In this document: piece by piece, positions 28,718 to 37,568 of the stretch
Layout: the number at the start of each line of letters is the position of its first letter
Position numbering within the stretch: the first letter of the stretch is position 1
The notes under the pieces: generated by a model
The model's database searches: none
What the model saw: only the letters and a program-made list of their open reading frames with translations
What the model was told of the DNA's origin: nothing
Position numbers and translations under genes: made by a program
NCBI GenBank assembly: GCA_036274895.1
Contig: DASUEU010000027.1
Location: forward strand, 1-64,000
Direction: 5' to 3'
Length of the DNA: 64,000 nt
DNA from: CALMKX01 sp036274895
GTDB taxonomy: Bacteria > Acidobacteriota > Thermoanaerobaculia > Multivoradales > SZUA-115

Positions 28718-29545
28718 ATGACCGCCACGCTTGACCACCTCGCCGCACTCTTGACCAGCGGCGCCCGTCTCCGCTCCGCCCCGGGCGGTAAGGTTGTGAT
28801 CGTCCTCCCCTCTGGGAAGGAGGTCGTCAGGGACCGAGAGGCGCTGAAGGAAGCTCTCAGGAACCTGGCGTCCCGAGAGCGCGAGAACCTCAAGCAGCGC
28901 GCCTCCCAGGCGGTCCATGAGCGAGACAAGGTCACGGCTCGGTTGAGCTTCGACGTATCGCACCCCGGCGCGACACAGTTTGAATCGCTCGACGACCTCC
29001 AGGAACACGAGCAGGCCGAGGCATTGGCGCTGACTTTCAACGCCGACGAGGCTGCACGCGTGGCGGACCTTGCGGAGAGTGCGGGCTGTCGCCAAACCGC
29101 GGCCCTGCTGCGCCTGCTCTGCGACCGCTGCCGGCTTCTGGGCTCTCCCGAGGAGGGGCATTCTGTTCGGGTTGAAGATCTTCTCGACGCGAGCGAAGAC
29201 CTCGAGCTCGCCTGGCACAGGATCCTGGTGGACGAGGCCGAGGAGGGTCGGTTGGCGCTTTGGGAGAGGCTGCTCCAGACGCTGGGGGGAATGGAGAAAG
29301 GGCTTCACGCTCCTGCCCTGTTCGCGGCGGTCGTGGATGCTCTCCAAAGGGATCCTCAGCTCACTCTGCAGGTTTTCTGGGATCGCTTCGCCGAAGATGA
29401 CTCCGAGGCGAGGATCTATCGCAGCACCAACGCCAAGGGTCGAGAGCTCCTCAAGCATGAAGCGGACAGCGATCGTGGCGTCACGCTCTCCAGCCTGAAG
29501 CGATACTTCACTGAGGCGCGCAAAGGTCTGCAACGAAAAAGCTAG
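28718..29545 (+). CDS. Island protein of unknown function (275 aa)
   Basis: Start at the ATG giving MTATLDHLAALLTSGARLRS, with AGGAGG nine bases upstream. The N-terminal 70 residues include KVVIVLPSGKEVVRDREALK and a strongly charged helix; the rest is acidic and helical (FNADEAARVADLAESAGCRQ). No known domain is recognised. It sits between integrase and AlpA, where satellites and islands often carry regulatory or interference genes. An ACCGTCAC octamer like those in the primase gene lies just before it (28690-28697). Confidence 0.7.
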   Translation: MTATLDHLAALLTSGARLRSAPGGKVVIVLPSGKEVVRDREALKEALRNLASRERENLKQRASQAVHERDKVTARLSFDVSHPGATQFESLDDLQEHEQAEALALTFNADEAARVADLAESAGCRQTAALLRLLCDRCRLLGSPEEGHSVRVEDLLDASEDLELAWHRILVDEAEEGRLALWERLLQTLGGMEKGLHAPALFAAVVDALQRDPQLTLQVFWDRFAEDDSEARIYRSTNAKGRELLKHEADSDRGVTLSSLKRYFTEARKGLQRKS

Positions 29546-29670
29546 AGAATTCTCTGTCCGACCCGCGCAGGTAGAGACCTTTTGCTTCCGACCCTCTTCT
29601 AGCCTCGCTCCTGATGCGAGGCGACATCGGAAGAGATACCAAGAGAACGGATCTGAGATCCAGCCGGAAC

Positions 29671-30030
29671 ATGGCCGAAACGGCTCATGGCGGGTCACAC
29701 CGTCCCGGAGGGCCGACCGCAATCACCCCGGATCGAATCCTCCGGCTTCCTGAGGTGCTGCACTGCATTGGCGTTTCGAGCGCAACTCTGTACCGTTGGA
29801 TGGACGCGGGCGACTTCCCGGCGCCTGTTCGCCTCGGCAAGAACTCCGTCGGCTGGCGGCTGTCGGCCGTCCAGGATTTCATCGAAAGCCGTCCGCCCGC
29901 GACCCCTCGGCTCCCGTCGGGCGGCAGGACGCCGCAAGACGAGACCGGCCTCGGGCATCCTGATCGCCGCGCCCGGACCTTCCGGACTGGGGATGGCCCC
30001 AACGCTGGTGCCTCCAGGAGGGCGCGATGA
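29671..30030 (+). CDS. AlpA-family HTH regulator
   Basis: 119 residues from the ATG at 29671; another in-frame ATG at 29614 is possible. The core DRILRLPEVLHCIGVSSATL, YRWMDAGDFPAPVRLGKNSV and GWRLSAVQDFIESRP is a classic AlpA winged HTH (PF05930), which in P4-type elements activates integrase or excision and replication genes. The C-terminal 40 residues are Arg/Pro-rich and probably disordered. The stop overlaps the start of the primase gene (ATGA), so they are co-translated. Confidence 0.85.
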   Translation: MAETAHGGSHRPGGPTAITPDRILRLPEVLHCIGVSSATLYRWMDAGDFPAPVRLGKNSVGWRLSAVQDFIESRPPATPRLPSGGRTPQDETGLGHPDRRARTFRTGDGPNAGASRRAR

Positions 30031-32498
30031 CGCCACTACTGGGTCTCGAGCAGGCCGTGCTCGCCCGGCAAGGCAAGCGCGAGGGGAGTGAGATTCGTTT
30101 CCGGTGCCCGTATCCCGAGCGCCACGCGAACGGCGATGCCCACCCCTCGGCTCGCTACTGCCCCGACAAGGGTGCCTGGTACTGCGATGCCTGCAAGGAG
30201 TCGGGCGGTTGGAGGAACCTCTACGAGCTGCTGGGCGTCGAGAGACGGCAACGCGGTGGCGAGGTCGTGGCCACCTATGCCTACACAGACGAGCAAGGGC
30301 GGCTCCTCTTCGAGGTGGTCCGCAAGGCCAACCCGAAGTCCTTCCTCCAGCGCAGGCCTGACGGGTCCGGCGGCTGGGTTTGGAACCTCAAGGGCGTACG
30401 TCGTGTGCCCTACCGGCTGCCTGAGGTTTTGTCCGCCGTCCGGGAGGGCCAGACCGTCTATGTCGTCGAGGGAGAGAAGGACGCCGACAACCTCGCCAAG
30501 CTGGGACTGACTGCGACGACCAACGCCGGGGGCGCCGGCAAGTGGAACGACTCCTATTCGGAGGTTCTATGCGGCGCTCGCGTGGTCATCCTGCCCGACA
30601 ACGACACGCCAGGCAAAGACCACGCGCGGAAGGTTGCCCGGAGCCTGCAAGGCATCGCCGCAGAGGTCAGGATCGTCACACTCCCCGAGCTTCCATCGGG
30701 TGGCGACGTGTCCGACTGGATTGCCGCACAGGGCCTGGAGATTGGGGCTCTGATCATCGGCGCCGAGCTGGAAAGGCTGGCGGAGGGAGTTGGGCCTCAG
30801 GAGTTGGCGGCCGCGGTGAATCTCGAGGAAGCCGCTGCGAAACCTACGCAGGCGCAGCTTCTCGTTGAGCTTGGCAAGGACGCCAAGCTGTTCCATACCC
30901 CGGACGGCCAAGGGTTCGCCGTCATCCCTTCCAAGAGCCACCGTGAGACCTGGCCCATCAAGTCGGGACACCTCCGCCAGTGGCTGGTGCGGCTCTTCTA
31001 CGAGCGCTTCCGCAAGCCACCGAGCGCTCAGGCCCTTCAGGATGCCCTGGGTCTGTTGGAAGCGCGGGCCTGCTTCGATGGCCCCGAGGGCAGCGTCTAT
31101 GTCCGGGTGGCAGCTGAGGGTGGCGCGGTGTATCTCGACTTGGGCAACCAAGCCTGGGAGGTGGTCGAGATCACCCGGGCCGGCTGGCGAACCACGTCGA
31201 GCTGCCCGGTCAGGTTCTTCAGACCGAAGGGAATGGGGGCTCTGCCTCGACCGATTCGGGGTGGCTCGGTCCAAGAGCTTCGTTCCCTCCTCAACCTGGG
31301 TTCCGACGAGGACTTCATCCTCTTCGTGGCTTGGCTGGTCGGGGCACTGCGGGGGAGCGGCCCCTATCCGGTACTCAACTACCAGGGTGAGCAGGGTAGC
31401 GCGAAGAGCACGCAGGCTCGGATCGCCCGAAAGCTCCTCGACCCCGCGACGGCGCCACTGCGCACCATGCCGAGGGACGAACGGGACCTGATGATCGCGG
31501 CGACTCACGGTTGGGTCCCCGCCTTCGACAACCTCAGTGGCCTACCGGTCTGGCTTTCGGACGCGCTGTGCCGCTTGTCGACGGGCGGAGGCTTCTCCAC
31601 CCGCCAGCTTTTCACCGACACCGAGGAGACGATCTTCTCGGCGATGCGCCCGGTCATCGTCAACGGCATCGAGGCGGTGGTCACTCGGCAGGACCTCCTC
31701 GACCGCTGCATCACGCTCGTGCTTCCCCCCATCCTGGAGTCGAAGCGGCAGACCGAGGCCGAGCTCTGGGCGGCCTTCGACAAGGCCCACCCGCGCATTC
31801 TCGGAGCACTGCTCGACGCCGTGAGCCGCGCGCTCGCCAACCTCGACCGGGTGAACCTCGCGACCAAGCCGCGCATGGCCGACTTCGCCACCTGGGTGGT
31901 GGCCGCCGAGGATGCTCTCCCATGGCCGGCCGGCGCCTTCCTCCGGGCGTACGCCGGGAATCGGGCCGAGGCTGTCGAGACGGCGCTGGAAGGGGACGCC
32001 GTTGCGATGGCTGTTCGCCGCTTCGCGGAGCAGGTGGTGACCTGGGAGGGGACCGCAGCCGGTCTCCTGGAGCGCCTATGCCCTCTCGCAGGCGACAAGG
32101 CGTGCGCCTCCAAACAGTGGCCGCAGAACCCACGCGGCCTCTCCGGGAGGCTGCGCAGGGCGGCCACGTTTCTGCGGTCGGCCGGCGTGGAAGTCGACTT
32201 CGGGGACCGCGAAGCCGGTTCGGGCCGGCGACTGCTCAAGATCTCTAGAAGAGACCCACATTCGACCGTCACGACCGTCACAAAAGGCCCGGACGCCCCG
32301 CAGACTGCTGAAGCCATGGGGCTTACTGGCGTGACGGTCGGTGTGACGGTCCCCTCGCCCGATTCAGCAACCGTCACAGACCGTCACGGGGGAAACCCGC
32401 CTGTTTCCAGGCTTCGTGACGGTTGTGACGGTCGTGACGGTCCAATGCCCCCCCAATCTGACCCGCTGCCGCAGCCCGCGGATGAGCTTGCCTTATGA
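30027..32498 (+). CDS. Phage/satellite-type primase-helicase
   Basis: 823 residues. An N-terminal CHC2-like zinc finger (C27, H33, C53, C56) is followed by a TOPRIM domain (VYVVEGEKDADNLAKLG near 150; VVILPDNDTPGKDHARKVAR) and a C-terminal P-loop ATPase (NYQGEQGSAKSTQARIARKL, Walker A about 453-461; FDNLSGLPVWLSDALCRLST as a Walker B/sensor region). This layout fits bifunctional primase-helicases of P4-like satellites. The 3' end of the gene holds nine ACCGTCAC/GTGACGGT octamers (32265-32441), giving the TVTTVT and RHDRHD-like codons. It overlaps genes on both sides by four bases. Confidence 0.88.
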   Translation: MTPLLGLEQAVLARQGKREGSEIRFRCPYPERHANGDAHPSARYCPDKGAWYCDACKESGGWRNLYELLGVERRQRGGEVVATYAYTDEQGRLLFEVVRKANPKSFLQRRPDGSGGWVWNLKGVRRVPYRLPEVLSAVREGQTVYVVEGEKDADNLAKLGLTATTNAGGAGKWNDSYSEVLCGARVVILPDNDTPGKDHARKVARSLQGIAAEVRIVTLPELPSGGDVSDWIAAQGLEIGALIIGAELERLAEGVGPQELAAAVNLEEAAAKPTQAQLLVELGKDAKLFHTPDGQGFAVIPSKSHRETWPIKSGHLRQWLVRLFYERFRKPPSAQALQDALGLLEARACFDGPEGSVYVRVAAEGGAVYLDLGNQAWEVVEITRAGWRTTSSCPVRFFRPKGMGALPRPIRGGSVQELRSLLNLGSDEDFILFVAWLVGALRGSGPYPVLNYQGEQGSAKSTQARIARKLLDPATAPLRTMPRDERDLMIAATHGWVPAFDNLSGLPVWLSDALCRLSTGGGFSTRQLFTDTEETIFSAMRPVIVNGIEAVVTRQDLLDRCITLVLPPILESKRQTEAELWAAFDKAHPRILGALLDAVSRALANLDRVNLATKPRMADFATWVVAAEDALPWPAGAFLRAYAGNRAEAVETALEGDAVAMAVRRFAEQVVTWEGTAAGLLERLCPLAGDKACASKQWPQNPRGLSGRLRRAATFLRSAGVEVDFGDREAGSGRRLLKISRRDPHSTVTTVTKGPDAPQTAEAMGLTGVTVGVTVPSPDSATVTDRHGGNPPVSRLRDGCDGRDGPMPPQSDPLPQPADELAL
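32265..32441. repeat. Iteron-like octamer cluster, candidate origin
   Basis: ACCGTCAC at 32265, 32274, 32370 and 32380, and its complement GTGACGGT at 32331, 32343, 32416, 32425 and 32434. Neighbouring copies are 9, 10 or 12 bases apart. The cluster lies inside the end of the primase-helicase gene, a plausible place for the element's replication origin. Confidence 0.55.
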
Positions 32499-32902
32499 GT
32501 CCCGAAGAGCTGCTGGCAGAAGTGCAGGCCCTGGGCGTCTCGGTCCGGGCTGAGGGCAATGTCCTGAGGCTCAAACCTGCCTCCTCGATTCCGCCGTCCT
32601 TGGTCGTGGAACTGCGAGCCCACAAGCCAGAGCTGCTCTCCTTGGTGAGCCTCCAAGGCTGGCCGCAGGAGTCCAAGGACTACGTTCGCCGCTTCGGCCG
32701 GCCCGAGGCGCGGCTGTATCCCTTCCTCGCGAAGGAGGTGGCCACCCCACTCGGCCGTGGCCGACTTCTCCAAGTCTTCGCCGAGCGGGTCGCAGTGGCT
32801 CTCGAATGCGACCCCCACCGGCTGGTCTACCTGTTGCCCTCGGAGGTCTCGCCGCCGAATCTCGCAAGGCAGGTAGAGCAGCCCTTCGAGACGGCTCATT
32901 GA
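32495..32902 (+). CDS. TubC_N-domain protein
   Basis: 135 residues. The first 50 (MSPEELLAEVQALGVSVRAE, then GNVLRLKPASSIPPSLVVEL, RAHKPELLSLV) match the TubC N-terminal docking domain, a small fold best known from NRPS/PKS proteins but also common in phage and island proteins beside primases. The remainder has no known motif. Its ATG overlaps the primase stop. It probably docks to the primase or to a partner rather than having catalytic activity (inference). Confidence 0.75.
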   Translation: MSPEELLAEVQALGVSVRAEGNVLRLKPASSIPPSLVVELRAHKPELLSLVSLQGWPQESKDYVRRFGRPEARLYPFLAKEVATPLGRGRLLQVFAERVAVALECDPHRLVYLLPSEVSPPNLARQVEQPFETAH

Positions 32903-32909
32903 GGGCACC

Positions 32910-33485
32910 ATGAACACCGAGAAGCTCGAACTTAGATACGTCCCCCTCGCCCAAGCGAGGCGTTGGGATGCGAACCCGAAGAAGCACGATCTCCCTGCGC
33001 TCGTGCGCTCGATCGAGACTCACGGTTTCGGCGACCCGCCGAAGTTCGACGCCACGCTCGACGCTCTCGTGTACGGAAACGGGCGTACGGAGGCCCTCGA
33101 GCAGATGCACAGGACGGGAAGGAAGCCGCCCCGGGGAATCGCCTTGCTCGAAGGGGGAGAGTGGGCCGTGCCGGTCATCTTCGGCGTTGACTCCGCGAGC
33201 CGAGCGGCAGCGGTGGCCTTCGCGATCGATCACAACAACCTGACGCTGCTCGGCGGCAACCTCAAGCTTGAGGACGTGCTCGCGATCTGGGACGAGGAGG
33301 GCTTGAAGGGCCTGCTGGAGGGCACTCTGGATGCCGCTTCGCTTCTTGCCAGCTTCGATGGCGCGGACCTTGACAGCCTGCTGTCTGGCCCGGAGTTCGA
33401 CCCCGTCGCGAGCGGTGATCAGCCGAGGCTCGATGAGAAGAAGTGCGTCACCTGCCCGAAGTGCGGGCACGAGTTCCGGCCGTGA
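32910..33485 (+). CDS. ParB/sulfiredoxin-like nuclease-domain protein with zinc ribbon
   Basis: 191 residues. The N-terminal half has the ParB/Srx fold signature (LRYVPLAQARRWDANPKKHD, LVRSIETHGFGDPPKFD, LVYGNGRTEALEQ). The C-terminus carries CVTCPKCGHEF, a four-cysteine zinc-ribbon-like half motif. Such proteins are frequent in phages and satellites, often next to methyltransferases or Mom-like modifiers. The stop overlaps the GTG of the Mom-like gene. Confidence 0.82.
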   Translation: MNTEKLELRYVPLAQARRWDANPKKHDLPALVRSIETHGFGDPPKFDATLDALVYGNGRTEALEQMHRTGRKPPRGIALLEGGEWAVPVIFGVDSASRAAAVAFAIDHNNLTLLGGNLKLEDVLAIWDEEGLKGLLEGTLDAASLLASFDGADLDSLLSGPEFDPVASGDQPRLDEKKCVTCPKCGHEFRP

Positions 33486-34186
33486 GCACCCTTCGGCTCG
33501 ACTTCTGCAGCCACGAGGCGGCGCGACACGCCGTCATGCGGTGGCATTACTCGCGGCAGATGCCGAAGTCGAAGCTCGTTCGAATTGGTGTCTGGGAGGG
33601 CGAGCGCTTCTGCGGCGTCGTCATCTACGGTCTGGGGGCGAATCGCCACCTCGCGAGCCCGTTTGGCCTTGCGATGACCGAAGTTGCAGAGCTGGTGCGT
33701 GTCGCACTCGCGCCGGGGCGGAGGCACCCGACCTCGAAGTGCGTAGCGATCTCGCTCAAGCTGCTGCATCGCCAGTCGCCCGGCCTGAAGCTTGTTGTCT
33801 CCTACGCCGACCGCGGGCAGGGCCACGTCGGCACCATCTACCAGGCCGGAGGATGGCTCTACCTCGGCGCTTCGCAGCAGAGCTACTTGCGCGTCAAGGG
33901 CACCATCGAGCACCCGCGCACCCTCTACGACCGCTATGGCCCGCAAGGTCAGAGCATCCCCTGGCTGCGCCAGCACGTGGACCCCCGCGCCGAGCGGGTG
34001 CCGATGGCGCCGAAGCTCAAGTACGTGATGCCGTTCGATCCCACCATGCGCAGGAAGCTGGAAGCCGTTGCGCTTCCTTACCCCAAGAACGCGGCCGAAG
34101 TGACACCTAGCGACACGCCCGGTTTCCAGCCGGGAGAGGGCGGTGCGACACCGACCCGGCCGCTCCACGCCCCAGCCCATGCCTAA
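33482..34186 (+). CDS. Mom-like DNA adenine modification protein
   Basis: 234 residues from a GTG overlapping the ParB-like stop (GTGA). Motifs of the phage Mu Mom family are visible: MRWHYSRQMPKSKLVRIGVW, RFCGVVIYGLGANRHLASPF, ELVRVALAPGRRHPTSKCVA, LKLVVSYADRGQGHVGTIYQ and AGGWLYLG. Mom is a GNAT-fold enzyme that makes N6-carbamoylmethyl-adenine in DNA, protecting it from restriction. The ParB-like gene just upstream and the small terminase downstream fit a phage or satellite that modifies DNA before packaging. It may also be a related Mom-like protein with another role. Confidence 0.8.
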   Translation: MSTLRLDFCSHEAARHAVMRWHYSRQMPKSKLVRIGVWEGERFCGVVIYGLGANRHLASPFGLAMTEVAELVRVALAPGRRHPTSKCVAISLKLLHRQSPGLKLVVSYADRGQGHVGTIYQAGGWLYLGASQQSYLRVKGTIEHPRTLYDRYGPQGQSIPWLRQHVDPRAERVPMAPKLKYVMPFDPTMRRKLEAVALPYPKNAAEVTPSDTPGFQPGEGGATPTRPLHAPAHA

Positions 34187-34631
34187 GCGCACTGGCCGCC
34201 CCTCCAAGCTGACACCCGAGGTGCAGGACCGGATCGTCTCGGCGATCCGGGCGGGCAACTACGCCCAGGTGGCAGCCGGGTTCGCGGGTATCGGCGAGAG
34301 CACCTTCTACAGGTGGATGGAACAAGGCGAGAGGGCCGAGGACGGCGCGTTTCGCGAGTTTCGGGACGCTGTGAAAAGGGCAGAGCACGAAGCGGAGGTT
34401 CGGGCTGTCGCGATCATCCAAGCTCAGATGCCCATCCACTGGCAGGCGGCGATGACCTACCTCGAGCGGAAGTTCCCCACCCGCTGGGGCCGCCGCGAGC
34501 GGGTAGACGTGACCTCCGCCGAGAGGCCCCTCGCTGGAGGCGTGATCGCGGTTCCGGGGCTGCTCTCCGTTGAGGACTGGGAGCAACAGGTCGCAAGGTT
34601 CAAGGCCAAGGAGCCGCCGCCAGACTCGTAG
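34179..34631 (+). CDS. Small terminase subunit-like HTH protein
   Basis: 150 residues from the ATG giving MPKRTGRPSKLTPEVQDRIV, overlapping the Mom-like gene by 8 bases. It has an N-terminal HTH (IRAGNYAQVAAGFAGIGEST, FYRWMEQGERAE) and a helical middle typical of phage small terminase or related DNA-recognition proteins (MTYLERKFPTRWGRRERVDV). No large terminase, portal or capsid gene follows, so the element would need a helper phage for packaging, as satellites do (inference). Confidence 0.75.
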   Translation: MPKRTGRPSKLTPEVQDRIVSAIRAGNYAQVAAGFAGIGESTFYRWMEQGERAEDGAFREFRDAVKRAEHEAEVRAVAIIQAQMPIHWQAAMTYLERKFPTRWGRRERVDVTSAERPLAGGVIAVPGLLSVEDWEQQVARFKAKEPPPDS

Positions 34632-35199
34632 GACAGGAATTGCCCGACCTGGCTACACCGCAACGCGTCGCGACGAGCAGGCGCGGGGCCAGGGACCGGC
34701 TCGGCCCTAGGGACGGATACGCAGCTGCTCTTGGAAACGAGGCAAGGGTTGGAGACTGCCGACCTAGTGCTGACCCGCCCAAGGGCGAGGTGGAAGGTCT
34801 GGTCGGCCCCACAATGGCCGAGCCCTGGTGGCAGAACAAGCCTAGCTCGGACCGGCTCAGAGTCCAACGCACACTCGAGAACGAGGCGGTTGGCGCCGCA
34901 AACGCTCTCAAACAAGCGACCATAGCCCCAGCGCCATGGGCGTATTTGACATCGCTTCAAGGGACAGTGAAGATTTTCATTGTGTCTAACCGGATGTGGG
35001 GCGAAATCAGCCACAAGGGTTTCTCCCGGCGCTACCGCTGGAATCAGGCTGGCTCCCGGCAGCCTTCATCAGGGATGTTGCTGAACGTGCTCATTCGCAC
35101 TCCAGCCCATTCCGACGAAGCCAGAGCCAGAGCCGAAGACAGGGAAGAACAACACCTACTGACCCACTCACTTCTGCCAACTCCCTAGGGTGAAGTGCG
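34632..35199. other. Gap between satellite element and TIR cluster
   Basis: A 182-codon plus-strand frame exists here but shows no domain, and its composition looks non-coding. The GC content falls towards the right. The boundary between the satellite and the next cluster probably lies within it. Confidence 0.5.
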
Positions 35200-35919
35200 A
35201 TGAGCGCAACAATAGGAGGACCAGGACGCCCCACCAAGCTCGCAGTTTTCCTGCTGGGTAGAGCTGGCGCAGGTAAGACTTGGCTCGCCTCTCTCCTGGT
35301 GGAGCGTCTCCGCTTTCATCTGATTAGCGGCGGAAGCCTGCTCCGAAGCGTCGCCAGCAGCGAGTCCGGAGAACTCGCCCGCCAGGCAAGAACTGCGATA
35401 GACACGGGCGGAACTCTCACAGACGAAGTGATACTGCAGCTCTATGGAACGGAGATCCGAAGGGTGGCAAACGCCAGGAAGTGCTTCGACGGCAACCCGC
35501 GGGATCTTCAGCAGTTCACTGCCATATGCTCACTACTGGGGACGCATGGTTACGACTCAACCAGTATTGTGGGTCTCTACGTCCACCTAGACCAGTCGGT
35601 GGCCCGTCAGCGGCGGCAAGCAAGGCGTATCTGCTCGAACTGCGGACTACAGACAACGCTCGAGGAGTGTCCAGGCTGCCGAGCCCGAACTCTCCCTCGC
35701 GCAGATGACTGCGAGGCCAACGTCGTCCTCGAAAGGGAGCGTTGGTTCTCCGAGGACGTAACTCCCATCCTCGCGTTGCTCGCTGACCAGGCAGCACTGG
35801 TGACTATCGACAACGCCCGCCCAAGGGCTGAAGTCCAGGACGAAGTTTTGAGTGCGATCGTGTCGCGACTTGAGGAGGCCGGAGGAGGCCATGACACACT
35901 CGGGCTCCGCAGGAAGTAG
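35200..35919 (+). CDS. Adenylate-kinase-like nucleotide kinase with zinc LID
   Basis: 239 residues. P-loop GRAGAGKT (20-27), HLISGGSLLRSVA corresponding to the AMP-binding STGDLLR region, a zinc-binding LID with C145, C148, C157 and C160 (CxxC-8-CxxC), and PRADDCEANVVLERERWF matching the RxDD motif. This is the overall plan of bacterial adenylate kinases, but the P-loop differs from GxPGxGKGT and overall divergence is large, so the substrate may be another nucleoside monophosphate. GTGCGATGAG shows only a weak ribosome binding site. First gene of a six-gene plus-strand cluster; it overlaps the TIR gene by 29 bases. Confidence 0.8.
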   Translation: MSATIGGPGRPTKLAVFLLGRAGAGKTWLASLLVERLRFHLISGGSLLRSVASSESGELARQARTAIDTGGTLTDEVILQLYGTEIRRVANARKCFDGNPRDLQQFTAICSLLGTHGYDSTSIVGLYVHLDQSVARQRRQARRICSNCGLQTTLEECPGCRARTLPRADDCEANVVLERERWFSEDVTPILALLADQAALVTIDNARPRAEVQDEVLSAIVSRLEEAGGGHDTLGLRRK

Positions 35920-37513
35920 AGAGAAGCCGCGAGATGTGTTTGTCCAGTTCTTTAGCCAAGAGATGCTGAAGAACTATGGCTTAGTCGGCAAGTACAAGCC
36001 AGCGAGGTTGGCAGCTGACCTTGCATCTGTCTGCAAAGTAGCCCTTCTGATTGCCAGAGGGAAACTGCTCATACCGACGATTGACCTAGTCGAGTCGCCT
36101 ACGCTGCCCATCATCTTGCAATCTATGCAGTCTGCCCTCGATGCCGAGCTGGTAAATTTCATTGGCTCGGAGGTGGAACCGTCTGGATTTCTGAGGCACA
36201 AGCAAGCTCACTTCTCCCGGACTCGGCTTTACCCCTCATACTTCCATGGCGTAGCACTGCCAGCACTTGAGCGAACAGCCGACAATTGGATGAAACGGGC
36301 CTTCTCGACGACCGACGATCTAACAACAAGGTGGAAAACCTCACTGGCCGACTGGGCTCCCTCGCGAGACCTCATAACGGTACCTGAGCGCCTCTTGGGA
36401 AGGATCCTGCTGAAGGCACGTGCAGAGCGAAAGGATCGCGACATCTCCCAGCAGCTTTGGGTTCTGCCCGAGCGTCTCGATGGAGAGGCATTTCTCTGGG
36501 ATGTGATAGCAACCCGCGGACTTCTGAAGCCTTCGGGAACAATACGCCAGGAAGTCTCCCTTCTCCTCGGGTATCTATGGCTAGAGAGCCACGTGCTGGA
36601 GTTCGACGCCTGCATACTCACAGATCTACCGCTCCTTCACAGGCTCGACTGCTTCCTGTCTGAGGCATATCCAGAGCGAGTCCTGAGCTACTCACAGCTC
36701 ACTGCTACCTTGCGTCAACTGACACTCGAGGAGGATATCAAGCTGCTCCCCATTGAGCCGCTGATTGGACTGCGAGAACTGGAGACCTTTAGGCTCTTCA
36801 GAGACGCCCTGTGGTTGAAGAAGCATGCAAGCAAAGTAGCAGCCTCTCCTGCAATCGACGAGCTAATTTTCCTCGAAAGGCCTCTACTTGACGCACTGGC
36901 CCGACACGCATCCGGACTGCACCGCACGTCTGCACCAAGTACCCCAGAGGCGGACTCCCAACACAGACTCAAGATCCTATCGGAGAAGCTTGAGATAGTG
37001 GCCAATACTCTGGTTGGTGCTCTCTGCAATAGCGGTCATTGGATACCAAGTCCTAGGATAAGGAGCCTGGCAATGCGATCGACAGTATTCTTGGTGCACG
37101 GATGGGATACGCGCAAGCGGAATGACCTTCACTTGTTCCTGCGCGAGGAACTAAAGCTAACGGTTCAAGTCATGGCCTCTGGCCCAATGGGGGGTCGAAC
37201 CTTGGTCGAGAAGTTTGAGGATCTAGCCACCGAGGCCTCAATCGCCATAGTCCTGATCACCGCCGACGAGACCGTCGTTCTTCCTGATGGTCGCCACATA
37301 CTTAGAATACGCCCTAACGTCCTGCTCGAGATTGGTTTCTTCTGGGGACGACTTGGCCGAAAGCACGTTATTCTATTGATAGAGCGCCCGGAGGAAGTCG
37401 AACTCCCTTCGGACTTGAAGGGGATAGGATATATCGAGTTGACCGCGGACCTCGATAGAGTGAAGTATCCCCTCATCAAGGAGCTTCGCGAAGCCGGAGT
37501 CTCCGTAGACTGA
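35891..37513 (+). CDS. TIR-like (PF10137) effector, predicted NAD+ hydrolase
   Basis: 540 residues from an ATG preceded by GGAGGAGGCC. Residues 1-395 are a helical region of unknown family. Residues 396-540 form the TIR-like domain of CAP12/PCTIR type: STVFLVHGWDTRKRNDLHLF, MGGRTLVEKFEDLATEASIA, IVLITADETVV, RIRPNVLLEIGFFWGRLGRK and HVILLIERPEEVELPSDLKG. E480 in LLEIGFFWGRLG is the probable catalytic glutamate. Such domains cleave NAD+ in CBASS, Pycsar and other abortive-infection systems. No cyclase gene is next to it; the partners here are nucleotide- and NAD-related enzymes. The N-terminal region presumably senses the trigger. Confidence 0.85.
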   Translation: MTHSGSAGSREKPRDVFVQFFSQEMLKNYGLVGKYKPARLAADLASVCKVALLIARGKLLIPTIDLVESPTLPIILQSMQSALDAELVNFIGSEVEPSGFLRHKQAHFSRTRLYPSYFHGVALPALERTADNWMKRAFSTTDDLTTRWKTSLADWAPSRDLITVPERLLGRILLKARAERKDRDISQQLWVLPERLDGEAFLWDVIATRGLLKPSGTIRQEVSLLLGYLWLESHVLEFDACILTDLPLLHRLDCFLSEAYPERVLSYSQLTATLRQLTLEEDIKLLPIEPLIGLRELETFRLFRDALWLKKHASKVAASPAIDELIFLERPLLDALARHASGLHRTSAPSTPEADSQHRLKILSEKLEIVANTLVGALCNSGHWIPSPRIRSLAMRSTVFLVHGWDTRKRNDLHLFLREELKLTVQVMASGPMGGRTLVEKFEDLATEASIAIVLITADETVVLPDGRHILRIRPNVLLEIGFFWGRLGRKHVILLIERPEEVELPSDLKGIGYIELTADLDRVKYPLIKELREAGVSVD

Positions 37514-37568
37514 AGGACGCCCGAAAGGTTCCCGTTCAACGGATACGCTTCTGAAGCGAGGCGGTGCA

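Noticed and set aside
34640..35188. 182-codon plus-strand frame between satellite and TIR cluster
   Set aside because: No domain, no ribosome binding site and a composition unlike either neighbour.
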